From positions 4,496,501 to 4,560,500 of the forward strand of contig NZ_CP056030.1 of the NCBI RefSeq assembly GCF_013374995.1: a DNA stretch of 64,000 bases, given 5' to 3'. The position numbers were made by a program, and so were the translations under genes. The DNA comes from Pseudomonas eucalypticola (GTDB lineage Bacteria; Pseudomonadota; Gammaproteobacteria; Pseudomonadales; Pseudomonadaceae). Shown in pieces: positions 7,849 to 16,841 of the stretch. Each line of letters starts with the position of its first letter. Within the stretch, counting starts at the first letter, position 1. The notes under the pieces are model-generated. The model made no database searches. It was not told where the DNA came from and was given only the letters and a program-made list of their open reading frames with translations.

Positions 7849-8415
7849 ATGTCCGAAACCTTCGAAGTTCCTTCCCCCCACGAACACCACGTCGAACACG
7901 CCCACCACAGCGGTGATGGCTTCGCCAACAAGATCGCGGTGATGACGGCGGTCATGGCCACCCTCGGTGCGTTGCTCAGTTACCAGGCCGGCTCCACCGA
8001 AAGCGAGGCGGCGATGAACAAGAACAACGCGGCCATCAAGAAAACCGAAGCCTCCAACCAGTGGAACTACTACCAGGCCAAGTCCAGCCGGCAGAACCTG
8101 GCCGACCTGGCCAGCCACATCCCGGGCATGGACGTGGCCCATTACCAGGCAGAAGTGGAGCGCTACAGGGCGCAGAAGGAAGACGCCCGCCAGAAGGCCG
8201 AGGCCCTGGAGAAGGAAGCCGCCGAGTGGGACGTGAAGTCCGAGACCATCCTGCACCAGCATCACCGCTGGGCCCAGGCGATGATGGCCATACAGATCGC
8301 CATTTCCCTGGCCGCCATGACCCTGCTGACCCGCAGGGAATGGCTGGAAAAAGTCTCCCTGGGCGCCGCCGCCCTCAGCGTGGTACTGGGCGGCCTGGCG
8401 TGGCTGCATATCTAG
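7849..8415 (+). CDS. DUF4337 membrane protein
   Basis: A 188-residue DUF4337-type protein of unknown function. It starts at ATG 7849 (MSETFEVPSPHEHH); the open frame to the left has no features. Seen in order: a His-rich N-terminus, a hydrophobic segment (about 29-46, IAVMTAVMATLGALLSY), a charged helical stretch likely to form a coiled coil (about 60-130, rich in Lys/Glu/Gln), and two C-terminal hydrophobic segments (about 142-162 and 168-186). The topology suggests an inner-membrane protein with a long soluble coiled coil. Its TAG stop lies inside a CTAG that is the left target-site duplication of the MITE at 8416-8554. Confidence 0.75.
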   Translation: MSETFEVPSPHEHHVEHAHHSGDGFANKIAVMTAVMATLGALLSYQAGSTESEAAMNKNNAAIKKTEASNQWNYYQAKSSRQNLADLASHIPGMDVAHYQAEVERYRAQKEDARQKAEALEKEAAEWDVKSETILHQHHRWAQAMMAIQIAISLAAMTLLTRREWLEKVSLGAAALSVVLGGLAWLHI

Positions 8416-8558
8416 GCTCTGTACGAAATGCATCCCAACTCGCCCATGCTGCGTTGAAAACAGGCTCGGAATGCTCATTTACAACACGTAAACTCCGCTT
8501 CCTCGCCTGTTTTCGCCTTGCCTGGCCTTCGCTGGAATACATTTCATACAGACCCTAG
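8412..8558. mobile_element. 139-bp MITE-like element, copy 1, with CTAG target duplication
   Basis: The element proper is 8416-8554. Its ends are imperfect inverted repeats: left GCTCTGTACGAAATGCAT, right (reverse complement) GGTCTGTATGAAATGTAT. CTAG at 8412-8415 and 8555-8558 flanks it, as expected for a four-base duplication of the IS5-group YTAR type. A second copy of identical length at 25513-25651 differs at only five positions. It encodes no transposase, so it would need one in trans; assignment to an IS5-like source is inference. It sits exactly between two convergent genes, and each duplicated CTAG supplies one gene's stop codon. Confidence 0.8.
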
Positions 8559-9706
8559 GCGACGTGTACCGGGTACTTGTGGAAATAGTCACCGATGGAC
8601 GTGTGCAGCGCCTGGGCCAGTTCCACCTGATGGCGGTGGCTGATCAAGCGGCCGCAGTCGTAGGGGTTGCTCATGAATCCATGCTCCACCAGGATCGACG
8701 GAATGTCCGGTGACTTGAGCACGGCGAAACCGGCCTGCTCCACCCGCGATTGGTGAATGTTGGTCACCTGCTTGAAATGCCCGAGCACCATGCGCCCCAG
8801 GTCCAGGCTGGAAGCGATGGTGGCGTTCATGGACATGTCCACCAGCACCTTGGAGACCATGGGGTCGTCGTTGCTCAGGGTACTGTCGAACACGCCGGCG
8901 TAGGCGTCGGAGCTGTTTTCGCTCTCGGCGATGTAGCGGGCCATGGCCGACGTGGCCCCGTGCGCCGACAGCACGTACACCGATGCGCCGCGTGCCGAAC
9001 GGGACGGCGCGGCGTCAGCGTGGATGGACACCAACATGTCGGCGCGGCGCTGGTGGGCCAGCAATACACGCTGGTGCAGCGGCACGAAGAAATCGCTGTC
9101 ACGGCTCATGGTCGGGTGAAAGCGCGGGTCGCGGCTCAATTGCTGGTGCAAGGCCGTGGCGATGCCCAGCACCACGGTCTTCTCATAGTGACGGGTGCCG
9201 CTGACGGCGCCCGGGTCCTTGCCACCGTGCCCCGCATCGATGGCGATCACCGCCGGGCGCTGCCTTGGCCCATGGGCAGGCGCGTGGCGGGCCATGAGCG
9301 CGGCGGCGTGGCCCACCGGCAGGTCCACCAACAGGCGTTGATGCCCACCCCCCATCGACACCAGGCGCGCCTGGGCCTTGGCCGGCTGGTGCATGTCCAG
9401 CACCAGGCGCATGCCGGTCTTGGTCGGCCCGCTGCGCAGACCCTGCACCGGGGTACCCGCGAAGTTCAGGGCCCCGGGCGGCAGGTGGGCGGCTACCCCG
9501 TGCAGGTCGATCACTACGCGGTCGGGGGCACTCAGGGTGAACACCTGGTACTGCACCGGGCCGGCCAGGTCCAGCACCAGGCTGGTCAAATCGCCCTGGT
9601 GGCGCAGCGTGCAATGGCTGACACCCGGCAAGGGCGCGGCCATCAGCCAGGAAGGGGACAACAAGGACACGGCACTGAGCAGGCCGAGAAAATTGCGACG
9701 GTTCAC
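8555..9706 (-). CDS. N-acetylmuramoyl-L-alanine amidase, AMIN + Amidase_3, Tat-exported
   Basis: A 383-residue zinc amidase that cleaves the MurNAc-L-alanine bond of peptidoglycan during cell separation or turnover. I chose the GTG at 9706 because it yields a compact twin-arginine signal (NRRNFLGLLSAVSLLSPSW) at the very N-terminus; a TTG at 9760 would push it inward. After the signal come an AMIN domain (about 30-130, VLDLAGPVQYQVF) and the Amidase_3 domain (about 155-375), with zinc and catalytic motifs IDAGHGGKDPGA, the acidic residue in HYEKTVVL, the SIHADA histidine and the terminal glutamate of LVEHGFMSN. AmiC/AmiA of enterics use the same Tat plus AMIN design. Its TAG stop uses the right-hand CTAG flank of the MITE. 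Confidence 0.88.
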   Translation of the reverse strand: MNRRNFLGLLSAVSLLSPSWLMAAPLPGVSHCTLRHQGDLTSLVLDLAGPVQYQVFTLSAPDRVVIDLHGVAAHLPPGALNFAGTPVQGLRSGPTKTGMRLVLDMHQPAKAQARLVSMGGGHQRLLVDLPVGHAAALMARHAPAHGPRQRPAVIAIDAGHGGKDPGAVSGTRHYEKTVVLGIATALHQQLSRDPRFHPTMSRDSDFFVPLHQRVLLAHQRRADMLVSIHADAAPSRSARGASVYVLSAHGATSAMARYIAESENSSDAYAGVFDSTLSNDDPMVSKVLVDMSMNATIASSLDLGRMVLGHFKQVTNIHQSRVEQAGFAVLKSPDIPSILVEHGFMSNPYDCGRLISHRHQVELAQALHTSIGDYFHKYPVHVA

Positions 9707-9868
9707 GAAGGGGCCAACCTCGGCAGGACGGGGTAGCCTATTTAACCGGGGCGCGCCCAAGGCACTGCATTAAGTCGCTTAAATAAAAATTTAATAGAGT
9801 GCCGAACGCTGGCTGCCTAGGGTAGCCGGGCCTATACAATGGCGCCCTTTTTTTCAGAGGAGTAAACC

Positions 9869-10526
9869 ATGAGCAGTGCCCTGGTCATCGAGGACGACGA
9901 GGTGACCGCCCACGTCATCATGAGTGAACTGAGCCTGCATGGCTTTACCGTGGACTGGTGCGCCAACGGCCGCGAGGGCCTGGCCAAGGCGATCGCCGGC
10001 GGCTTCGATGCCATCACCCTGGACCGCATGCTGCCCGACTTCGACGGCCTGACCATCGTCAGCACCCTGCGCAGCCTGGACATCCATACGCCGGTGCTGA
10101 TGATCAGCGCCCTGTCGGACGTGGACGAGCGCGTGCGCGGCCTGCGCTCGGGGGGCGATGACTACCTGACCAAACCGTTTTCACCGGTGGAAATGGTCGC
10201 CCGCCTGGAGGTATTGCTGCGCCGCCCCGCCACCGCGGCCAGCCACCCGCAACTGCGCGTCGGCGACCTGTGCCTGGACCTGGTGCAACACCGCCTCAGC
10301 CGCGGCCAGGAGCAGATCGCCCTGCTGCCCACCGAATTCAAGATCCTCAACTACCTGATGCGCAACGCCGGGCAACTGGTGACGCGCACCATGCTGTTCC
10401 AGGAAGTGTGGGGCTACCACTTCGACCCGGGCACCAACATCATCGACGTGCACCTGGGGCGTTTACGCCGCAAAATCGAGGGCAGCGAGCAGTCGCCGCT
10501 GATCCAGACCGTCAGGGGCACCGGCT

Positions 10527-10549
<23 letters not shown>
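9869..10549 (+). CDS. OmpR/PhoB-family response regulator
   Basis: A 226-residue DNA-binding response regulator. The receiver domain (about 1-115) has the acidic pocket EDDE (residues 8-11), phospho-acceptor Asp52 (TLDRMLPD), and the conserved lysine in YLTKPFS. The C-terminal winged helix (about 130-224) contains LLPTEFKILNYLM, the recognition region NIIDVHLGRLRRKIE and the wing VRGTGYVL. ATG 9869 follows AGAGGAG. The histidine kinase gene starts 23 bases before this stop codon, so the two are translated from one message. The signal is unknown; the sequence resembles the CopR/IrlR group, but no metal genes are adjacent. Confidence 0.9.
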
Positions 10550-11921
<1,372 letters not shown>

Positions 11922-12004
11922 AAATTGCCAATATCATCAACACCCAACAATAAAAAACCAATAAACCGGTATTTGTTGACCTAATAGCACACACTTTTTC
12001 GGCA

Positions 12005-12042
12005 ACACCCAGTATCATCCTGGCTCCATTCATACTGGGTGT
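12005..12042. promoter_or_regulatory. 11-bp inverted repeat covering the leader and ribosome-binding region of the MFS gene
   Basis: ACACCCAGTAT (12005-12015) is the exact reverse complement of ATACTGGGTGT (12032-12042), with 16 bases between, ending five bases before ATG 12048. It could be an operator for an unidentified dimeric regulator or an mRNA hairpin that hides the initiation site. No obvious Shine-Dalgarno exists outside it. Confidence 0.6.
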
Positions 12043-12047
12043 CCGCC

Positions 12048-13442
12048 ATGTCCGCTCCCGCTTCCCCCGACCGCGCCGCGCTGATTTCGGCACGCATCGA
12101 CCGCCTGCCCGCCGTGGCGACGTTGTGGAAACTGGTGGCGCTGCTATCGATTGGCGGCTTCTTCGAGCTGTACGACCTGTTCCAGACCGCCTACATCAGC
12201 CCTGGCCTGATCCGCGACGGCATTTTCGCCGCCGGTAACCAGGGCGTGTTCGGTGTTTCCGACCAGGCCGCTTTCGCCGCAGCGACGTTCCTGGGCCTGT
12301 TCGTCGGCGCCAGCGTGCTGAGCCCCATCGCCGACCGGTTCGGGCGCCGGGCGATCTTCACCTTTGCCTTGGTGTGGTACACCCTCGCCACGGTGGTGAT
12401 GGGGCTGCAAGGCACGGCGCTGGGGCTGATCGTGTGCCGCTTTTTCGTCGGCATCGGCTTGGGCATCGAATTGGTGACCATCGACGCTTACTTGTCGGAA
12501 CTGGTGCCCAAGCGCATGCGCAGCTCGGCCTTCGCCTTTGCCTTTTTCGTGCAGTTCCTGTCGGTGCCGGCGGTGGCATTGATGTCCTGGTGGCTGGTGC
12601 CCCTGACGCCATTGGGGGTCTCCGGCTGGCGCTGGGTGGTGCTGGCCAGCGCCGTGTTCGCGTTGTTCATCTGGTGGCTGCGCTCGCGCCTGCCGGAGTC
12701 GCCCCGCTGGCTCGCCCAGCATGGCCGCTTCGAGGAAGCCGAAGCCATCCTGGGCCCCATCGAGGCCCGTTGCGCCCACGATTTCAGGCAGGCGTTGCCC
12801 GCCCCGCAGGTCGAAGCAGTGCCCGTTGAAGCCCAGGGCCGTTTCCGTGATATCTGGCAACCCCCCTATCGACGCCGGGCGCTGATGCTGATCGTGTTCA
12901 ACGTGTTCCAGGCCATCGGTTTCTTCGGCTTCGGCAACTGGTTGCCGGCGCTGCTGTCAGGCCAGGGCGTGAGCATTACCCACAGCCTGGGCTATGCCTT
13001 CGTCATCACCTTGGCCTACCCCTTGGGGCCGTTGCTGTTCATGCGTATCGCCAACCGTTTCGAGAACAAATGGCAGATCGTCGGCTCGGCGCTGGGCACC
13101 ATGCTGTTCGGCACCCTGTTCGCCTTCCAGAGCAGCGCGACGGGGCTGATCGTGTGCGGGGTGATGATCACCTTCTGCAACGCCTGGCTGACGTTCAGCT
13201 ACCACTCGTACCAGAGCGAAATGTTTCCGACGCCCATTCGCGCGCGGGCGGTGGGGTTCTGTTATTCGTTCAGCCGTCTGTCCACGGTGTTCAGCAGCCT
13301 GATGATCGGTTTCTTCCTGGAGCATTTCGGCACACCCGGGGTACTGGCGTTCATTGTCAGCAGCATGCTCATCGTCACCCTGACCATTGGTGGCTTCGGG
13401 CCCAGGACCCGCAACCTGGCGCTGGAGAACATCGCCCACTGA
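12048..13442 (+). CDS. MFS transporter, sugar/aromatic-acid porter type (NiaP-like)
   Basis: A 464-residue inner-membrane transporter with about twelve hydrophobic segments. MFS signatures are DRFGRRAIF between helices 2 and 3, the family LPESPRWLAQHGR motif after helix 6, and ELVPKRMRSSAFAFAFF after helix 4. The fold resembles MHS/NiaP-type carriers for nicotinate or related aromatic acids. Start choice: ATG 12048; a GTG nine bases upstream (12039) is in frame but lies inside the inverted repeat. An amidase gene follows 114 bases downstream on the same strand, so an amide or its acid is a plausible substrate; that is inference. Confidence 0.8.
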   Translation: MSAPASPDRAALISARIDRLPAVATLWKLVALLSIGGFFELYDLFQTAYISPGLIRDGIFAAGNQGVFGVSDQAAFAAATFLGLFVGASVLSPIADRFGRRAIFTFALVWYTLATVVMGLQGTALGLIVCRFFVGIGLGIELVTIDAYLSELVPKRMRSSAFAFAFFVQFLSVPAVALMSWWLVPLTPLGVSGWRWVVLASAVFALFIWWLRSRLPESPRWLAQHGRFEEAEAILGPIEARCAHDFRQALPAPQVEAVPVEAQGRFRDIWQPPYRRRALMLIVFNVFQAIGFFGFGNWLPALLSGQGVSITHSLGYAFVITLAYPLGPLLFMRIANRFENKWQIVGSALGTMLFGTLFAFQSSATGLIVCGVMITFCNAWLTFSYHSYQSEMFPTPIRARAVGFCYSFSRLSTVFSSLMIGFFLEHFGTPGVLAFIVSSMLIVTLTIGGFGPRTRNLALENIAH

Positions 13443-13449
13443 GGTGGGG

Positions 13450-13533
13450 GCTGCACGCCGCAAGTTTCAAGCGACCTCGCGCCGATCTCGGTCTAAGCTT
13501 TGAGCTTTCAACTTGCAGCCTGCAGCGTGCAGC
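13450..13533. repeat. 84-bp intergenic imperfect palindrome
   Basis: GCTGCACGC (13450-13458) pairs exactly with GCGTGCAGC (13525-13533), and GCAAGTT (13460-13466) with AACTTGC (13510-13516). Further pairing occurs inside (AAGC 13469-13472 with GCTT 13497-13500). It lies between the MFS and amidase genes, just before the amidase ribosome binding site. It looks like a Pseudomonas intergenic palindromic repeat that may reduce or stabilise downstream transcript. Confidence 0.6.
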
Positions 13534-13556
13534 TGCCCCTACAGGGAGTGAGGGTG

Positions 13557-14945
13557 ATGTCCGATCTGCAAGACCTGCCTGCCGCGCAGCTTCTGACCAT
13601 GTTCGCCAGCAAGGCGCTGTCGCCCTTGGAGTACTACCAGCACCTGGTGGACCATATCAGCCGCTGGGAACCGCATATCAATGCCCTGTGGAACTTCGAC
13701 CCGCAAGGCGTCATGGAGCAGGCCCGGGGTGCCACCGAGCGCTGGGCCAGGGGGTTGCCGCGTGGGCCGCTGGACGGTGTACCGGTCACCTTCAAGGAAC
13801 TGATCGCCACCCAGGGCAGCCCGGTGCCCGCAGGCAGCGCAGCCACCGTACTGCAACCCGCCGCCCAGGACGCGCCACCCGCTGCGCGCCTGCGCGAGGC
13901 CGGGGCCATTGTGCTGGGCAAGACCACGGTGCCGGATTTCGGCATGCTGTCGTCCGGTGTGTCCAGTTTCCATGGCATTACCCGCAACCCCTGGAACCCG
14001 GCCAATAACACCGGGGGGTCGAGCTCCGGTGCCGCGGCGGCGGCCGCGGCCGGTTACGGTCCTTTGCACGTAGGCACTGACATTGGCGGCTCCATCCGCC
14101 TGCCCGCCGGCTGGTGCGGCCTGGTCGGGTTCAAGCCGACCCTGGGCCGCGTGCCCATCGACCCGTACTACACGGGCCGCTGCGCCGGCCCCCTGACCCG
14201 TACCCTGGACGACTGCGCGCTGCTGATGCGCTACCTGTCGCTGCCCGACAGCCGCGACGCCACCAGCCTGCCTCCCCAGGCCCTGGACTGGAAACTGGCG
14301 CCGCCATCCCTGCGCGGCCTGCGGGTAGGTCTGTTGCTGGACCCCGGGGTGGGTTTCATCCCGTCAGCCCGCACCTGCGCCCTGGTGGAAGCCGCGGCGA
14401 AGCTGTTCCAGGCCCATGGCGCACGGCTGCAGAGCGTAGCGCCGTTGATGGACCGCTCGCTGCTGGACGGCATGGACCGTTTCTGGCGCGCCCGCCAATG
14501 GGCCGAGCTCAGCGCCATGGGCAGCGCCCAGTTTGAAAAAGTGTTGCCTTACATCCGTGAATGGGCCGCCCCCGCCGCCGAATACACCGCCGTGCAGGCG
14601 GTTCAAGGCTTCAACCAGACCTTCGAAATGCGCCGCCGCGCCGCCCAGGTCTTCGAGCAGGTGGACCTGCTGCTATGCCCCACCAACCAGGTCGATACCT
14701 TCCCCGCCGACTGGCCGTCGCCGGGCAATGACCCGCAGAAACCGTTCGAGCATATTGCCTTCACCCTGCCCTGGAACATGGGCGAACAGCCGGCCTTGTC
14801 GATCAACTGCGGCTTCACCGACGACGGCATGCCGGTAGGGCTGCAACTGGTGGGCCCGCGGTTCGCCGATGAGTGGTTGCTGCAGATGGGCAAATGGTAC
14901 GAAGGGGTGCGGGGGCAGATGCCGCGGTGGCCGGGTTCAGCCTAG
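13557..14945 (+). CDS. Amidase-signature-family amidohydrolase
   Basis: A 462-residue cytoplasmic amidase of the Ser-cisSer-Lys family. The catalytic lysine is Lys80 (VTFKEL), the cis-serine lies in the GGSSSG motif at 153-158, and the nucleophile is Ser179 in GTDIGGSIRLPAGWCG. The full family length is present. ATG 13557 follows GGGAGTGAGGGT; an upstream frame from 13500 crosses the palindrome and is unlikely. The substrate cannot be read from the sequence; family members hydrolyse aryl, alkyl or indole amides. It probably works with the MFS transporter upstream, taking up and deamidating a small carboxamide. Confidence 0.85.
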   Translation: MSDLQDLPAAQLLTMFASKALSPLEYYQHLVDHISRWEPHINALWNFDPQGVMEQARGATERWARGLPRGPLDGVPVTFKELIATQGSPVPAGSAATVLQPAAQDAPPAARLREAGAIVLGKTTVPDFGMLSSGVSSFHGITRNPWNPANNTGGSSSGAAAAAAAGYGPLHVGTDIGGSIRLPAGWCGLVGFKPTLGRVPIDPYYTGRCAGPLTRTLDDCALLMRYLSLPDSRDATSLPPQALDWKLAPPSLRGLRVGLLLDPGVGFIPSARTCALVEAAAKLFQAHGARLQSVAPLMDRSLLDGMDRFWRARQWAELSAMGSAQFEKVLPYIREWAAPAAEYTAVQAVQGFNQTFEMRRRAAQVFEQVDLLLCPTNQVDTFPADWPSPGNDPQKPFEHIAFTLPWNMGEQPALSINCGFTDDGMPVGLQLVGPRFADEWLLQMGKWYEGVRGQMPRWPGSA

Positions 14946-15002
14946 CCGCGGGCGGGCAACTCCCTCAAGCCGGGGTGATGGCAACGGCGGCAGGGTCGGG
15001 GA

Positions 15003-16019
15003 TCAGCTTTCGCGCACCACCAGTTCGAAACCCAGGTCCTGGGTGGGGTGCGCGGCGGGCTTGCCGTCCAGCAGGCCCAGCAGCAGTTGCGCGGCCTGGC
15101 GGCCGATGGCGGCGCGCGGGGTACGGATGGAGGTCAGGCGCGGCACCAGGTGTGCCGAGGCCGGCAGGTCGTTGAACCCCACCATGGCCACCTGCTCGGG
15201 TATCCTGAGGCCCTGGCGCGAGGCTTCCAGAATGGCGCCCTGGGCCAGGTCGTCGTTGCAGAAGAAGATACCGTCCACGTCCGGGTGGCGACGCAGCAGG
15301 TCGTTGAACAGCTCGCCGCCCAGGCCGATGGACGAGGGCGTGGGTGCCATCAATTGCAGCGCCGGGTCGAAACAGCCGGCGGCCTGCAAGGTCTGGCGAA
15401 AGCCATCGCCGCGTTGCAGCACCCGTGGGTCGAGTTGCGCAGCGATGTAGGCCAGGCGCTTGCGCCCGCGGGCCAACAAGTGCCGGGCGGCCACGGCCCC
15501 GGCCTGCTCCTGGGAAAAGCCCACCGAGGCCACGCCCGGCGTGGTGTCCAGTTCCATCATGTGCACGCAGGGCACGCCGCTGGCGGCCAACAGCCGCCGC
15601 GAGGCCTCGGTGCGTTCGAACCCCGTCAGCAACAGCCCCCTGGGCTGGTAGGCCAGGTAGTTGCGAATCAGGTTTTCTTCTTCATGGATGTCGTAGTGGG
15701 AGTTGCCGATCAGCACCTCCAGGCCCCGGGGGCGCATCACGTCATGGATGGCTTCCAGGGTGTCGATGAACAGCTGGTTGGACAGCGACGGCACCAGCAC
15801 CACGATGGACTGGCTCTGCGCGGAGGCCAGCGCACGGGCGGCCGGGTTGGCCACATAGCCCAGCTGCTGGGCCGCCTCATGCACCTTCAACGCCAGGGCC
15901 GGGGCCACGGTGGCCACGCCGCGCAGGGCGCGGGAAGCGGTAATGGGGGATACGCCGGAGAGCCGCGCGACCTCGGAAAGCGTCGGGCGTCCGGTCGTGC
16001 GAGAGCCGGTTCGGGTCAT
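15003..16019 (-). CDS. gntR: GntR, LacI-family repressor of gluconate genes
   Basis: A 338-residue LacI-family regulator. The helix-turn-helix and hinge (about 10-60) read PTLSEVARLSGVSPITASRAL and then LGYVANPAARALAS, followed by a periplasmic-binding-protein-like effector domain (about 65-330, with MVGFNDLPASAHLVP near the end). The ATG at 16019 puts the HTH at the usual distance from the N-terminus. It is divergent from gntK and gntT, with a perfect 19-base palindrome at 16092-16110 between them. This fits gluconate or 6-phosphogluconate responsive repression as known for Pseudomonas and E. coli GntR. The ribosome binding site is weak, which is common for repressors. Confidence 0.9.
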   Translation of the reverse strand: MTRTGSRTTGRPTLSEVARLSGVSPITASRALRGVATVAPALALKVHEAAQQLGYVANPAARALASAQSQSIVVLVPSLSNQLFIDTLEAIHDVMRPRGLEVLIGNSHYDIHEEENLIRNYLAYQPRGLLLTGFERTEASRRLLAASGVPCVHMMELDTTPGVASVGFSQEQAGAVAARHLLARGRKRLAYIAAQLDPRVLQRGDGFRQTLQAAGCFDPALQLMAPTPSSIGLGGELFNDLLRRHPDVDGIFFCNDDLAQGAILEASRQGLRIPEQVAMVGFNDLPASAHLVPRLTSIRTPRAAIGRQAAQLLLGLLDGKPAAHPTQDLGFELVVRES

Positions 16020-16091
16020 GGGTCTTATTGTTTTCGACTTGCCATTAATAGGGGTGGCGGCTAAGGTAGCGCTGTCTTTAGCACAGGGCAA

Positions 16092-16110
16092 TGGTGAAAT
16101 TATTTCACCA
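16092..16110. promoter_or_regulatory. GntR operator candidate
   Basis: TGGTGAAATTATTTCACCA is a perfect palindrome of nine-base arms around one central base, in the gntR-gntK divergent region. It lies 73 bases upstream of gntR and 118 upstream of gntK. Symmetry, A/T-rich centre and position fit a LacI-family dimer site. Recognition by GntR is inferred from adjacency. Confidence 0.75.
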
Positions 16111-16227
16111 AGTGCAACTCCCAGGGCAAAGGCTGCTCAAAACATATCAATAAGATCAGGGCGCAGTCGCCGCTGGGGTAGCCTTTCCAAGGATCCTCTG
16201 CACGCGCTGTTCCTGCAGGAGATACCG

Positions 16228-16767
16228 ATGGTTTTCCCTCTTTCCGCGATCGTGGTGATGGGTGTTGCGGGCTGCGGCAAGAGCAGCGTCGGCAATGCTA
16301 TCAGCCAGCGTAGCGGAGGTCGCCTGATTGAAGGTGACGTGTTCCACCCTGCCGCCAACATCAAGAAAATGTCCGCTGGAATCCCCCTCGACGACGAAGA
16401 CCGCGCTGGCTGGCTGACCCGCCTCGGCGAGGAAATGAGTGCGTGCGTGGCCAGTGGCGAGCGCGCCATCCTGACCTGCTCGGCGCTCAAGCGCGCCTAC
16501 CGCGACAAACTGCGCGCCGCCGTGCCGGGCCTGGGCTTCGTGTTCCTGCAACTGTCGCGCGAGGAAGCCGCCGAGCGCGTCAACCATCGCCCCGATCATT
16601 TCATGCCTGCCAGCCTGATCGACAGCCAGTTCGCCACCCTTGAATCGCCGATCGGGGAGCCGCTGACCCTGCCACTGGATGCGAGCCAACCGATCACCGA
16701 GTTGGCCGAGACCGTCGATGCCTGGCTGCACAACCGGGACGGCGCTTCGTTGCCTCATTCGGCGTGA
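16228..16767 (+). CDS. gntK: Gluconokinase
   Basis: A 179-residue cytoplasmic kinase that phosphorylates D-gluconate to 6-phosphogluconate with ATP (EC 2.7.1.12), feeding the Entner-Doudoroff pathway. The P-loop GVAGCGKSS is at 12-20. Gluconokinase blocks follow: GDVFHPAANIKKMSAGIPLDD, LTCSALKRAYRD and VNHRPDHFMPASLIDSQF (partly quoted). The length matches the family (about 175). ATG 16228 follows GCAGGAG. It is the first gene of the gntK-gntT operon, opposite gntR. Confidence 0.95.
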   Translation: MVFPLSAIVVMGVAGCGKSSVGNAISQRSGGRLIEGDVFHPAANIKKMSAGIPLDDEDRAGWLTRLGEEMSACVASGERAILTCSALKRAYRDKLRAAVPGLGFVFLQLSREEAAERVNHRPDHFMPASLIDSQFATLESPIGEPLTLPLDASQPITELAETVDAWLHNRDGASLPHSA

Positions 16768-16841
16768 TTTCATGACGCCGAACAAGACAGCGCTACCTCA
16801 ACTATTATTGCTCCGACCACAACAAGAAGAGGCATACCCTG

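Noticed and set aside
15910..16227. A longer gluconokinase starting in the gntR gene
   Set aside because: It would cross the operator and promoter region; the P-loop is at the normal distance from ATG 16228.
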